Positions 39,854-49,190 of a stretch of 51,186 nucleotides of DNA are shown here, piece after piece. Below the pieces are notes generated by a model. That model ran no database searches. It saw nothing but the letters and a program-made list of their open reading frames with translations, and was not told the origin of the DNA. Positions within the stretch are counted from its first letter, which is position 1; every line of letters starts with the position of its first letter. A program made the position numbers and the translations under genes. Origin of the DNA: Collinsella sp. (GTDB lineage: Bacteria; Actinomycetota; Coriobacteriia; Coriobacteriales; Coriobacteriaceae). Where the stretch lies: positions 1 to 51,186 of the forward strand of contig DXLP01000020.1 in NCBI GenBank assembly GCA_019414645.1, in the 5' to 3' direction.

Positions 39854-42800
39854 GACGACGCATCGCTGGGCGGTCGCTCAGCAAAATCCCGAGCTCGAAA
39901 AGGAACTTTCGGCTGGTCTGGGCATTCCTGGGCTGGTGGCGCGCATTATGGTCGCGCACGGCATTGGCTCCATCAAAGAGGGCCAATTGTTTTTGACGCC
40001 TTCGCTCGATCGCGACTGGGCCGACCCACTCATTATCCCGGGCATGTCGGTCGTTGCCGACCGCGTTGAGCGCGCTATTCGCAACCACGAGCACATTGCA
40101 GTCTTTGGCGATTTTGACGTTGACGGCATTACGTCGACCTGCCTGTTGACCGAGGCGCTGCGCACGTTTGGCGCCGATGTCACGCCGTTTATTCCGCATC
40201 GCTTTGATGAGGGCTACGGTCTTTCGCGCGCGGCACTCGACCGCGTTAACGAGCTCGCTCGCCCCCAGCTGATCGTGACCGTCGATAACGGCATTGCCGC
40301 CAAGGAAGAGGTTTCCTATCTGGAGAGCCTGGGGATCGAATTGGTGGTCACGGACCATCACGAGCCGTCCGACCAGGTGCCGCAGGGCGTGCCCCTGACC
40401 GACCCAAAGCTCGAGGACGAGGGTCCCTCGCGCGAGCTTGCCGGTGCCGGTGTGGCGCTCAAGCTGGTGCAGGTCCTGGGCGAGCGTCTGGGCAAGCCGT
40501 CGTATTGGCGTTCGCTGATCGAGGTCGCGGCGCTGGGTACCGTGTCCGACATGATGCCGCTGACGCCCGAGAACCGCGCGCTGGTCGCCGAGGGCATCCA
40601 GCAGATGCGCGTGACCGCCCGCCCCGGCTATATCGCGCTGGCCGCGCTCGCCAAGGCCGACCTCTCTAGTATTACGGCCGATGGCCTGTCGTTTTCGCTC
40701 ATTCCCCGCTTGAACGCCGCCGGCCGCATGGCCGATCCCAAGCTGGCGCTCGACCTGCTGCTTGCCCGCGATCCCATCGAGGCAAGCGCGCTGGCGGCCG
40801 AGCTCGAGGAGATTAACCGTCAGCGTCGCGAGATCGAGGCGGAGCTCACGCGCGATGCCATGGCAAAGGTCGAGGAGACCTATGATGGCGGTCGCGCAAT
40901 CGTCGTGGGTGGCGAGGGCTGGCACGAGGGCGTCAAGGGTATCGTAGCGAGCCGCCTGACCAACCGTTATCACGTGCCGGCGCTGCTGTTCTCGATCGAA
41001 GACGGTATCGCTCGCGGTTCGGGTCGCTCGGTGGGCAAGGTCAACCTGTTCGACGCTGTCGAGCGCTGCTCGGATCTGCTGATTCGTCGCGGCGGGCATG
41101 CGGGTGCGGTGGGCGTGACCATCGAGGCGTCCAAGCTCGACGAGTTCCGCCGTCGCCTTTCCGCCGTGCTGTCCGAGCTTCCCGCCGAGGACTTTGAGGA
41201 CACCGACGAGGTTGCCGCCACCGTTGACCTCTCCGAGCTAAATATCGAGACCATCGAGCAAATCTCCCGTCTTGAGCCGTTTGGCCAGGGCAACAAGGTG
41301 CCGCTGTTGGCGGCCGAGGGCGTGACAATGTGCGATCGCGCCGTGGTGGGCAAAATCGGCGAGCACATGCGCTTCGTGGCGACCGATGGCGCTGCGAGTG
41401 TGCCGGCCATTATGTTCCGCGTGCCGCAGATCGATAAGCTCATCAATTGCGATAGCGCCGTCGACCTGGTGTTCGAGGCAGTGGCCGAGCATTGGCAGGG
41501 ACGTGTGAAGCCCAAGCTCATGATCAAAGATGTCTTGGTGCGCGATACCGCGGCGCCCAATATCGACGATCCGGCATGTGAGCTTCGCCGCGGCGTGCAG
41601 CCGGCGGATTCTGGCCTGCGTCTGGAGTCGCGTAAACGCGAGACGCTCGCCCAGCTTTCTTATACCGAGCTCACGCGCTCGCTTATCCATAGCTTTATCG
41701 GCTCGAACCAGCCACATCGCGCGCAGGTCGAGGCACTCGACGCCCTCGCCGACCACCAGAGCGTTTTGGCTGTTATGGGGACGGGGCGTGGCAAGTCGCT
41801 CATCTTCCATGTGCACGCCGCGCGCGAGGCGGTCCTTCGTGGGCGTGCGAGCATCTTTGTCTATCCGCTGCGTGCGCTCGTTGCTGACCAGGCCTATCAC
41901 CTCTCGTCGACGATGGCTGCGCTCGGCATTGGCGTGGGCGTGTTGACCGGCGAGACCGTGGAGGCGGCGCGCGATGACGTGTTTGCCGGCTTGGCTTCGG
42001 GCCGCACCGGCATCGTGCTCACGACGCCTGAGTTCCTGTCTATTCACCGTGATCGCTTTGCGCGCTCGGGGCGTATCGGGTTTGTCGTTATCGATGAGGC
42101 GCATCATGCCGGTCTTGCCAAGGGCGGCGACCGCAGTGCCTATCTCGACATGCCCGATATCCTCAAGGCCCTGGGTGACCCGGTCGTTCTGGCCGCGACT
42201 GCCACCGCAACGGCTCCGGTTGTGGCCGAGCTCGCCCGCGTGCTACCGATTACCCGTACAGTGGTCGACGAGACGGTGCGCGAGAACTTGCGGCTCGAGG
42301 ATGACCGGGACCTTGCGAGCCGCGAGAACCGCCTGGTGTCAATCGTGGCTACGGGGGAGAAGACCGTCATCTACGTCAACTCGCGCGACCAGTCCGTGGC
42401 GCTTGCTAAGACGCTGCGCAAGCGGGTACCCGATTGCGCGACCCGCATCGCATTCTATAACGCGGGGCTTGCGCGCTCCGATCGTCGCCGCGTGGAGGAA
42501 GCGTTTCGTGACGGAAGCCTCAGTTGCATCGTTTCGACCTCTGCCTTTGGTGAGGGCGTGAACCTGCCCGATATCCGCCATGTCGTGCTCTATCACATGC
42601 CGTTTGGCAGCATTGAGTTCAACCAGATGAGCGGACGCGCCGGTCGCGACGGGCAACCTGCCGTGATTCACCTGCTCTATTCGTCGCGTGACGCTCGCAT
42701 TAACGAGCGCCTGCTCGACTGCTACGCGCCCGAGCGCGACGAGCTCGTCACGCTCTATCGCGCGCTGCAGACTATGTGGCGCTCCAACCGCGGCAAGACC

Positions 42801-43127
42801 GGAGCCGACTCATTTAGTGCGAGCGATATCGACATCGCGCAGATGTGCCTTGCCATCGATGCCCGCACGCCGGTTGACGAGCGCTCGGTGGCAAGCGGTC
42901 TGGGAATCTTCGAAGAGCTTGGCTTCTGTCGCGTTTCGGGGTTTGATGACACCCGTCGCATTGCGATGGCCGAAAACCCCGGCCGTGTGCAATTGAGCAG
43001 GTCAATCCGCTATTTGGAGGGCTTGCGCTCGCGCATGGAGTTCTCGGCTTTCCGGAGTTGGGCGCTTGATTCGTGCGCTTCTGATATGCTAGCCAAAGTT
43101 AACCGCCCGATCGTACCGCGGGCCTAG
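39840..43127 (+). CDS. recJ: RecJ single-strand exonuclease fused to a DExH helicase
   Basis: 1095 residues from the ATG at 39840, after GGGGGTGGG. Residues 1-570 are RecJ: D91-F-D-V-D95 (DxD motif), D172-H-H (DHH), the DHHA1 block with RRGGHAGAVG (about 416-425) and an OB-type region. Residues about 600-1095 are a superfamily 2, RecQ-like helicase: GTGRGKS (647-653), DEAH (752-755) and QMSGRAGRDGQ (about 930). RecJ alone is about 560 residues in most bacteria, so the helicase is an extra half. RecJ normally works with RecQ in end resection; here both activities appear on one chain. Fifteen bases before rel. Confidence 0.93.
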   Translation: MSSLKTTHRWAVAQQNPELEKELSAGLGIPGLVARIMVAHGIGSIKEGQLFLTPSLDRDWADPLIIPGMSVVADRVERAIRNHEHIAVFGDFDVDGITSTCLLTEALRTFGADVTPFIPHRFDEGYGLSRAALDRVNELARPQLIVTVDNGIAAKEEVSYLESLGIELVVTDHHEPSDQVPQGVPLTDPKLEDEGPSRELAGAGVALKLVQVLGERLGKPSYWRSLIEVAALGTVSDMMPLTPENRALVAEGIQQMRVTARPGYIALAALAKADLSSITADGLSFSLIPRLNAAGRMADPKLALDLLLARDPIEASALAAELEEINRQRREIEAELTRDAMAKVEETYDGGRAIVVGGEGWHEGVKGIVASRLTNRYHVPALLFSIEDGIARGSGRSVGKVNLFDAVERCSDLLIRRGGHAGAVGVTIEASKLDEFRRRLSAVLSELPAEDFEDTDEVAATVDLSELNIETIEQISRLEPFGQGNKVPLLAAEGVTMCDRAVVGKIGEHMRFVATDGAASVPAIMFRVPQIDKLINCDSAVDLVFEAVAEHWQGRVKPKLMIKDVLVRDTAAPNIDDPACELRRGVQPADSGLRLESRKRETLAQLSYTELTRSLIHSFIGSNQPHRAQVEALDALADHQSVLAVMGTGRGKSLIFHVHAAREAVLRGRASIFVYPLRALVADQAYHLSSTMAALGIGVGVLTGETVEAARDDVFAGLASGRTGIVLTTPEFLSIHRDRFARSGRIGFVVIDEAHHAGLAKGGDRSAYLDMPDILKALGDPVVLAATATATAPVVAELARVLPITRTVVDETVRENLRLEDDRDLASRENRLVSIVATGEKTVIYVNSRDQSVALAKTLRKRVPDCATRIAFYNAGLARSDRRRVEEAFRDGSLSCIVSTSAFGEGVNLPDIRHVVLYHMPFGSIEFNQMSGRAGRDGQPAVIHLLYSSRDARINERLLDCYAPERDELVTLYRALQTMWRSNRGKTGADSFSASDIDIAQMCLAIDARTPVDERSVASGLGIFEELGFCRVSGFDDTRRIAMAENPGRVQLSRSIRYLEGLRSRMEFSAFRSWALDSCASDMLAKVNRPIVPRA

Positions 43128-43142
43128 GGGAAGGGGACCTCG

Positions 43143-45503
43143 ATGGATGCCGCAGCCCGTACCGCCCATGATTCCACCCTCCAACCGTTCTCGGAGATGG
43201 AGCACTATAAGCATGCCGATGAGCTGCCGCCCGAGATTATGGCGGACAGCTACGACAAGCTGGAGCGCCTGTGCCTCAAATATATGAATGAGGACGACTT
43301 CTCCAAGGTGGAGCAGGCCTATTGCTTTGCTGCCGAGAAGCACTGCAACCAAAAGCGCCGTTCGGGTGAGATGTACATCAACCATCCCGTCGAGGTGGCC
43401 ATCATTTTGGCCGATCTCAAGATGGACTGCGATGTGGTGTGCGCCGCGCTGCTGCACGATACCGTCGAGGATACCGAGACCTCGCTCGCCGATGTGTCCG
43501 GCCTGTTTGGCGATACGGTTGCCGAGCTCGTCGATGGCGTGACCAAGCTCACCAACATCGAAGTCGATAGCATGGACGAGAAGCAGGCGCTTACGCTGCG
43601 CAAGATGTTCCTCGCCATGTCCAAGGACATCCGCGTCATTATCGTCAAACTTGCCGACCGTCTGCACAACATGCGCACCCTTGCAGCCCTGCGTGAGGAC
43701 CGTCGCCTGTTTAAGGCTCGCGAGACCATGGACGTGTATGCGCCCCTGGCCGACCGTCTGGGCATGAGCTCTATTAAGTGGGAGCTCGAGGACCTGTCCT
43801 TCTTCTACCTTGAGCCCGACGCCTACCAGCGCATCGCGCGCATGGTGGCGGAGTCTCGTGAGGTCCGTGAGCGCTATCTGGCCGAGACCATCAAGACGCT
43901 CACCGACGAGCTCAACCGCATCGGCCTGGAGGGCTTCCAGATCAATGGCCGCTCCAAGCACTATTGGTCCATCTACCAAAAGATGAAGCGCAAGGGCAAG
44001 GAGTTCTCCGAGATCTACGACCTGGTGGCACTGCGCGTCATCACGCATTCGGTGCGCGATTGCTACTCCACGCTCGGCGCGGTGCATACACTGTGGCACC
44101 CCATGCCCGGTCGCTTTAAAGACTATATCGCCATGCCCAAGGTTAATAACTACCAGTCGCTCCACACGACGGTTATCGGCCCCACGGCCCGCCCGCTCGA
44201 GATTCAGATTCGAACCTATGAGATGCATGAGCAGGCCGAGTACGGCATTGCCGCCCACTGGCTCTATAAGAAGTCGGGCGGATCGTCTGCGTCTAAGACC
44301 AATGATGCCCAGCGTCTGGACGACCAGATTAACTGGCTCAAACATTCGCTCGATTGGGCAGCGTCTGATGAGATTACGGACGCCAAGGAATACCTGCACT
44401 CGCTGAAGGTTGATCTGTTCGATCAGGAGATCTTTGTCTTTACACCCAAGGGCGAGGTCATGGCGCTTCGTGCCGGCTCCACGCCGCTCGACTTTGCCTA
44501 CGCCGTTCACACCGAGGTGGGCAACCACTGCGTCGGCGCTAAGATCAACGGTGCGGTGGCCCCGCTCACGCACGAAATCAAGACGGGCGACCGCGTTGAA
44601 ATCCTGACCAACAAGAGTTCCAAGCCGTCGCGTGATTGGCTCAAGATCGTTAAGACTCCTTCGGCCAAGTCAAAGATTCGCCGTTATTTCGCCGCCGCGA
44701 CCAAAGACGATGACGCTGCTGCCGGCCGCGATATACTGGCCAAGGACCTGCGCAAGCGCGGGTATGGCATCTCTACGCCGCGATCCACGCGTGCGCTCAA
44801 CGCCGTGGCGGAGCAGTTTAACTACAAGCAGCTTGAGGACCTGTTTGCCGCCGTCGGCGCCGGCAAGGTTGCCCCGCGCGCTGTGGGTAACAAGGTCGAG
44901 CAAATCTTGGACCCCAAGCCCGAGGAACAGGTCACCAAGGCCGAGGCTATCGCCGAGGTCGTGAAACAGCCGGCCCGCGGCTCCAACCGCAAGCCGCAAA
45001 AGCGTGGCAAGAGCGCCAGCAACGGCATTATCGTCAAGGGCGAGAGCAACAGCGGACTGCTGGTCCGTCTGGCGCATTGCTGTAATCCGGTGACGGGCGA
45101 CGATATCGTCGGCTTCATCACGCGCGGTCGTGGCGTTTCGGTGCATCGCGCCAACTGCCCCAACGTCAAGGGTCTTATGGAGCATCCCGAGCGCATGATC
45201 GAAGTGGAGTGGGACGGCGCTGCCGACACCCTCTTCCAGGTCGAGATCGTGGTCGAGTGCCTGGACCGCATGGGCCTGCTCAAGGATGTCACCATTGCCA
45301 TTGGCGATGCGGGCGGCAATATCCTTTCTGCCGCCACGTCGACCAACCGCGAGGGTATTGCAACCCTACGCTTTATGGTCGAGATCTCGGACGCGAGTGG
45401 GCTGGATCCGCTGCTAGCCTCCATCAGCAGCGTTGACTCGGTCTACGACGCGCGCCGCCTGATGCCCGGCGAGGGTGGAGCCCAGCTTAAGCGCCGCGTT
45501 TAG
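43143..45503 (+). CDS. rel: Bifunctional (p)ppGpp synthetase/hydrolase Rel
   Basis: 786 residues; the ATG follows AGGGGAAGGGG. Hydrolase HD domain with H105-D106 (LLHDTVEDT), synthetase domain with GR-F-K-D-YIAMPK (RFKD at 324-327, the RxKD form of bifunctional Rel, not the RelA ExDD form), TGS domain (about 412-472) and C-terminal ACT domain (about 705-780). Both catalytic halves are intact. It makes and degrades the stringent alarmone. It lies 15 bases after the recJ fusion and 84 before an MBL hydrolase, the order common in Actinobacteria and Firmicutes. Confidence 0.95.
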   Translation: MDAAARTAHDSTLQPFSEMEHYKHADELPPEIMADSYDKLERLCLKYMNEDDFSKVEQAYCFAAEKHCNQKRRSGEMYINHPVEVAIILADLKMDCDVVCAALLHDTVEDTETSLADVSGLFGDTVAELVDGVTKLTNIEVDSMDEKQALTLRKMFLAMSKDIRVIIVKLADRLHNMRTLAALREDRRLFKARETMDVYAPLADRLGMSSIKWELEDLSFFYLEPDAYQRIARMVAESREVRERYLAETIKTLTDELNRIGLEGFQINGRSKHYWSIYQKMKRKGKEFSEIYDLVALRVITHSVRDCYSTLGAVHTLWHPMPGRFKDYIAMPKVNNYQSLHTTVIGPTARPLEIQIRTYEMHEQAEYGIAAHWLYKKSGGSSASKTNDAQRLDDQINWLKHSLDWAASDEITDAKEYLHSLKVDLFDQEIFVFTPKGEVMALRAGSTPLDFAYAVHTEVGNHCVGAKINGAVAPLTHEIKTGDRVEILTNKSSKPSRDWLKIVKTPSAKSKIRRYFAAATKDDDAAAGRDILAKDLRKRGYGISTPRSTRALNAVAEQFNYKQLEDLFAAVGAGKVAPRAVGNKVEQILDPKPEEQVTKAEAIAEVVKQPARGSNRKPQKRGKSASNGIIVKGESNSGLLVRLAHCCNPVTGDDIVGFITRGRGVSVHRANCPNVKGLMEHPERMIEVEWDGAADTLFQVEIVVECLDRMGLLKDVTIAIGDAGGNILSAATSTNREGIATLRFMVEISDASGLDPLLASISSVDSVYDARRLMPGEGGAQLKRRV

Positions 45504-45539
45504 TCGCGACGAACGTGCCACATTATCGATATTCGCTAC

Positions 45540-45567
45540 ACTCGAGGCATCGTTTGATGCCTCGAGT
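45540..45567 (+). other. Perfect hairpin between rel and the MBL gene
   Basis: Twelve-base arms ACTCGAGGCATC / GATGCCTCGAGT around GTTT, ending 20 bases before the MBL start and just ahead of its AGAGAGGAGAGG site. No T-tract follows, so it is not a typical terminator; an RNA-stability or processing element is possible. Confidence 0.6.
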
Positions 45568-45587
45568 TCTATAGAGAGGAGAGGGAC

Positions 45588-46271
45588 ATGAGTGGTGTGT
45601 CCTTGGATGTAACTCCCAAGGGATCGGTCGAGATCGAGACGCTCGTAAACGGTCCCATTCAGACCAATAGCTATGCTGTTATTTCGGACAATGAGTGTGT
45701 GATTATCGACCCCGCATGGGAAGGCGAGCGCTTGGTAGAGCATATTCGAGCCAAGCATCCCGGCGTACGCATGCTTGGCGCCGTATGCACTCATGGCCAT
45801 GCCGATCATGTTGGTGGTGTTGCCGGCGTGCGAACCACCGTTGGCGAGGGCTGTCAGTATGAGCTGTGTGCTAAGGATGTGGCGGTGCCGCATGCGAACA
45901 TCGAGGAACAGCGAGCTATGTGGGGCATTGAGACGCCCGACCCTGGGGAGCCGACGCGCCTGCTCGCCCAGGGCGATGCTCTCGAGGTGGGCGATATCTG
46001 CCTGCAGGTGATCGAGACACCAGGGCATACGCCGGGCGGGATCGTCTTGTTTGCTGCCACCGAGCAGGGGAACATCGCCTTTGTGGGCGACACCCTGTTT
46101 CCGGGTGGGCACGGCCGCACCGATCTTTCCGGCGGAGACGAGGCGGCGATTCTGCGCTCGCTCTCCAAGCTCGCCCGGCTTCTTCCGCCCGACACCGTTT
46201 GCTTAACCGGCCATGGCGATTCGACCACCATGGCACGCGAGCTCATGCAGAACACTTTCATGCAGGTGTAG
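45588..46271 (+). CDS. Metallo-beta-lactamase-fold hydrolase (glyoxalase II-like)
   Basis: 227 residues; strong ribosome site AGAGAGGAGAGG. Zinc motif T-H69-G-H71-A-D73-H74, then GHTPGG, GDTLFPGGHGRTDL and CLTGHGDSTT, the pattern of small YcbL/GloB-like MBL hydrolases that follow rel in many Gram-positives. A thioester such as hydroxyacylglutathione or hydroxyacyl-bacillithiol is the usual guess for the family; Actinobacteria use other thiols, so the substrate is open. Confidence 0.9.
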   Translation: MSGVSLDVTPKGSVEIETLVNGPIQTNSYAVISDNECVIIDPAWEGERLVEHIRAKHPGVRMLGAVCTHGHADHVGGVAGVRTTVGEGCQYELCAKDVAVPHANIEEQRAMWGIETPDPGEPTRLLAQGDALEVGDICLQVIETPGHTPGGIVLFAATEQGNIAFVGDTLFPGGHGRTDLSGGDEAAILRSLSKLARLLPPDTVCLTGHGDSTTMARELMQNTFMQV

Positions 46272-46420
46272 CTTTATAGTCAGCTTCTAAAGCACGAGAA
46301 GCGTCTAAACGTCAAGCTATTTTTCCCCAACGGGTCGATTCCGTAGGGCAAACGGTCAAAAAAAGTCTGTTTGGACGATATTCGTGAACAAACGAACGTT
46401 TATGCTCGGGTACGCCGTGG

Positions 46421-46426
46421 TAAAAT
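46421..46426 (+). promoter_or_regulatory. Probable -10 box of fba
   Basis: TAAAAT preceded by TGG, 40 bases upstream of the fba start. The -35 counterpart is poor (GTTTAT at 46398-46403, 17-base spacer). It lies in the only AT-rich part of the 195-base gap. Confidence 0.4.
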
Positions 46427-46466
46427 CTCAGGCGTTATCGGAGCAACCTTACAGGAGGTTTCTTTT

Positions 46467-47333
46467 ATGCTCGTCAACGCAGCAGACATGCTCAAGAAGG
46501 CCGAGGCCGGCAAGTACGCTCTCGGTGCCTTCAACACCAACAACCTCGAGTGGACCCTGGCTATTCTCCAGGCCGCCGAGGAGGCCAAGTCTCCGCTGAT
46601 CCTTCAGTGCACCGCTGGTGCCGCTAAGTGGATGGGCGGTTTCAAGGTCTGCGCCGACATGGTCAAGGCTGCCGTCGAGGCCACGGGCGTTACCGTTCCC
46701 GTCGCCCTTCACCTCGATCACGGTTCTTACGAGGACTGCTTCAAGTGCATCGAGGCCGGCTTCACGTCCATCATGTATGACGGCTCTCACGAGGAGACCT
46801 TCCAGCTTAACCTCGACCGCACCAAGGAGCTCGTTGAGCTTGCCCACTCCAAGGGCATGTCCATCGAGGCCGAGGTCGGCGGCATCGGCGGCACCGAGGA
46901 CGGCGTGACCTCCAACGGCGAGCTCGCTGACCCCGCTGAGTGCAAGCAGATTGCTGACCTGGGCGTCGACTTCCTCGCCTGCGGCATCGGCAACATCCAC
47001 GGCGTGTATCCCGCCGACTGGGCTGGCCTTTCCTTCGAGCGTCTGGGCGAGATCAAGGCTCAGACCGGCGACCTGCCCCTCGTTCTGCACGGTGGTACCG
47101 GCATCCCCGAGGATCAGATCAAGAAGGCCATCTCCCTGGGCATCTCCAAGATCAACGTCAACACCGACCTGCAGCTCGTCTTCGCCAAGGGCGTCCGCGA
47201 GTACATCGAGGCTGGCAAGGATCAGCAGGGCAAGGGCTTTGACCCCCGCAAGCTCCTCAAGCCTGGTCGCGACAACATCGTTGTTCGCACCAAGGAGCTC
47301 ATGGAGGAGTTTGGCTCCGTCAACAAGGCGTAA
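46467..47333 (+). CDS. fba: Class II fructose-1,6-bisphosphate aldolase
   Basis: 288 residues from the ATG at 46467, eight bases after AGGAGG; 32 upstream in-frame residues are unsupported. Class II motifs: VALHLDHGSYEDCFKCIEAG (zinc His/Asp region), EAEVGGIGGTED, CGIGNIHGVY and LHGGTGIPEDQIKKAI, with NVNTDLQ near the end. It splits fructose 1,6-bisphosphate in glycolysis, metal-dependent. Codon use is strongly C-ending, as expected for a highly expressed gene. Followed by a 92-base palindrome. Confidence 0.96.
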   Translation: MLVNAADMLKKAEAGKYALGAFNTNNLEWTLAILQAAEEAKSPLILQCTAGAAKWMGGFKVCADMVKAAVEATGVTVPVALHLDHGSYEDCFKCIEAGFTSIMYDGSHEETFQLNLDRTKELVELAHSKGMSIEAEVGGIGGTEDGVTSNGELADPAECKQIADLGVDFLACGIGNIHGVYPADWAGLSFERLGEIKAQTGDLPLVLHGGTGIPEDQIKKAISLGISKINVNTDLQLVFAKGVREYIEAGKDQQGKGFDPRKLLKPGRDNIVVRTKELMEEFGSVNKA

Positions 47334-47353
47334 GCGTCGCTAAACTTCCCGCC

Positions 47354-47445
47354 GGAAGCCCCGTCCCCCTACACTGTTTCCTTTGCGCTCACCTGGCTTC
47401 GCCAGAAGTCGCGCCAAGGAAACAGTTCCGGGGGATGGGGCTTCC
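47354..47445 (+). repeat. 92-base imperfect palindrome after fba
   Basis: Outer arms beginning GGAAGCCCCGTCCCCC (47354) and ending GGGGGATGGGGCTTCC (47445) continue inward through CACTGTTTCC/GGAAACAG, with a small apical hairpin CTGGC-TTC-GCCAG (47393-47405). Few mismatches along about 32-base arms. The right side runs into TTTGTTTAA, so it may double as the fba terminator. Far longer than needed for termination. Confidence 0.72.
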
Positions 47446-47584
47446 TTTGTTTAACGCCGCAGGGTTACTGGGCTGAATTTATTTATTGACTACCGTTCGG
47501 CGGCGTTGATGGCTCCCTTGTTGGGGCTTTCTTTTTATCTCGCTACAATGGGCTTCAAGCGTTCTAGTGACTTGGAGTTTTGGT

Positions 47585-49018
47585 ATGGCTGTTATTGATG
47601 TGCTGCCTTCGGATGGGAAGGTTATTGGCGAGGGTCCTGTTGGTTGCTCTGTTGATGTTTGCTGTGATGACTTTCGTCATCTCGATATTGGACTGCCGCC
47701 TGAGATTCTTCGTCTCAAGGATGCCGGGTATTTGACGCAGGCTGTTGCTGCTTGCGATCGCCTTCTGGAGCAGAACCCTGAGCCTTCGCTGGCTGCTTGT
47801 GTTCGTGCCGAGCGGTATCGCATGCTCGAGACGCCGCTTCATTTTTCGGTGTCGCGCGATCAGGCTATTGCGATGATTCGCGAGGAGTGGCCAGAGTTTA
47901 CCGAAGAGCAGCTTGACGACCTGATCAATCGTAAGCGTATTGACTGGCGCTTTATCGATGGCGAGCTGTTCGTTCTCGACAACTTCCTCGATTCGCTTCG
48001 CGTGTACCCCAAGGAGGTTCCGGGCCTGCGTCCCGATTCTGCGGACGGCATCGCGCTGCGTAACCAGATGCTCAGGGAGATGGAGTCGCAAAACGGGTTG
48101 GCTCGCGTCATCACGCTTAAGGCATCCGTGTCTGTCCCTGGAGCTCTGGAGGGAGAGGCTGTTCGCGCGTGGCTACCCGTTGCTGCCGCCTGTCGTCAAC
48201 AGTCTCAAATCGAGGTTCTCGATATGACGTCGGGGGGTACCGTTGCCCCTGAAAACGTTTCGGCTCGCGCTGCCTCTTGGACATCTTCGACTGAACATTC
48301 ATTCTCGGTGACCTATCGCTATCACGTCGATGCCGCCTATTGCGATATCTATGGTGGCGCGCTCCCATCGCATCCCTGTATGGACGCGCCACTGCCCGAG
48401 GACACCTCCGAGGACCGTCCGCACATTGCGTTCACGCCGTACATGCGACAGTTGACGGAGCGTGTTATTGACGGTCTCGAGAATCCGCTCGATCGCGCTC
48501 GTGCTATCTATGATTACCTGACACAGCATATTGACTATCGCTATCAGCCACCGTACCTGCTTTTGGGCTCCATCGCCGATGACTGTGCACACTCGCTCCG
48601 CGGCGATTGCGGCGTTATGGCGCTCACGTTTATCACCATGTGCCGCATCGCGGGCGTGCCCGCTCGCTGGCAGAGTGGCCTGTATGTTGCGCCTGATTCG
48701 GTGGGGCCGCACGACTGGGCAGAGTTCTATACGCCGCAAACCGGGTGGCTCAACGCCGACGTGTCATTTGGATCTTCTGCTCGCAGGATGGGCGAGGAGT
48801 GGCGCCGCCGTCACTACTTTGGCAATCTCGATCCGTGGCGTATGGTGGCCAACAATCGATTCCAGGCTGAGTTTGTGCCTGCTTTCGACGGCATGCGTGA
48901 GGACCCCTATGACAACCAGATGGGCGAGGCCTCGGTTGACGGACGTGGATGTCGTAAGCGGGAGATGTTGCGCAAGGTTGAGCTTATCAAAATGCTCGAA
49001 GTTCCATTTTCGGACTAA
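47585..49018 (+). CDS. Transglutaminase-like domain protein
   Basis: 477 residues from the ATG at 47585, with TTGGAG upstream. The C-terminal half has the transglutaminase/cysteine-protease core: C342 in RGDCGVMALTF, H376 in PHDWAEFY and D392 in WLNADVSFG, so the triad is complete. The first ~170 residues are of unknown type. No signal peptide, so it is probably cytosolic. Its first ~60 codons favour T-ending codons and are visibly less GC-rich than fba upstream. Function unknown: family members may be proteases or deamidases. Followed by tRNA-Leu. Confidence 0.85.
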   Translation: MAVIDVLPSDGKVIGEGPVGCSVDVCCDDFRHLDIGLPPEILRLKDAGYLTQAVAACDRLLEQNPEPSLAACVRAERYRMLETPLHFSVSRDQAIAMIREEWPEFTEEQLDDLINRKRIDWRFIDGELFVLDNFLDSLRVYPKEVPGLRPDSADGIALRNQMLREMESQNGLARVITLKASVSVPGALEGEAVRAWLPVAAACRQQSQIEVLDMTSGGTVAPENVSARAASWTSSTEHSFSVTYRYHVDAAYCDIYGGALPSHPCMDAPLPEDTSEDRPHIAFTPYMRQLTERVIDGLENPLDRARAIYDYLTQHIDYRYQPPYLLLGSIADDCAHSLRGDCGVMALTFITMCRIAGVPARWQSGLYVAPDSVGPHDWAEFYTPQTGWLNADVSFGSSARRMGEEWRRRHYFGNLDPWRMVANNRFQAEFVPAFDGMREDPYDNQMGEASVDGRGCRKREMLRKVELIKMLEVPFSD

Positions 49019-49057
49019 TCAACAGAAAGCTGTGATAAACTAACTCACGCATTACGT

Positions 49058-49144
49058 GCCCGAGTGGCGGAATTGGCAGACGCTGTGGACTCAAAATCCA
49101 CCGTTGGCAACAACGTGCGAGTTCGAGTCTCGCCTCGGGCACCA
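49058..49144 (+). tRNA. tRNA-Leu (anticodon CAA)
   Basis: Complete cloverleaf with acceptor arms GCCCGAG / CTCGGGC, anticodon loop CTCAAAA (anticodon CAA) in stem GTGGA/TCCAC, a long variable arm as expected for class II tRNA-Leu, T-arm with GTTCGAGTC, and encoded ACCA end. The 3' end lies inside a 31-base sequence repeated at 49306. Confidence 0.95.
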
Positions 49145-49152
49145 TACATGCA
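49122..49152 (+). repeat. Direct repeat copy 1 (tRNA-Leu 3' end)
   Basis: 31 bases starting TTCGAGTCTCGCC and ending CCATACATGCA, identical to 49306-49336. It covers the T-arm, the acceptor 3' strand, CCA and eight bases beyond the tRNA. Confidence 0.9.
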
Positions 49153-49163
49153 AGTGAGCGTTC

Positions 49164-49186
49164 AAGGGGGTCAAGGCCCCCTTTTT
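49164..49186 (+). terminator. Terminator after tRNA-Leu
   Basis: AAGGGGG / CCCCCTT with a 6-base loop TCAAGG, followed by TTT (five T in all from 49182). A near copy occurs after the second direct repeat. Confidence 0.85.
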
Positions 49187-49190
49187 CGTG

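Noticed and set aside
43089..44573. 494-residue minus-strand open frame opposite rel
   Set aside because: Antisense to the Rel catalytic domains; no motif.
46381..46410. SOS (LexA) box before fba
   Set aside because: CGAAC and GTTT are close together but do not form the CGAAC-N4-GTTCG dyad.
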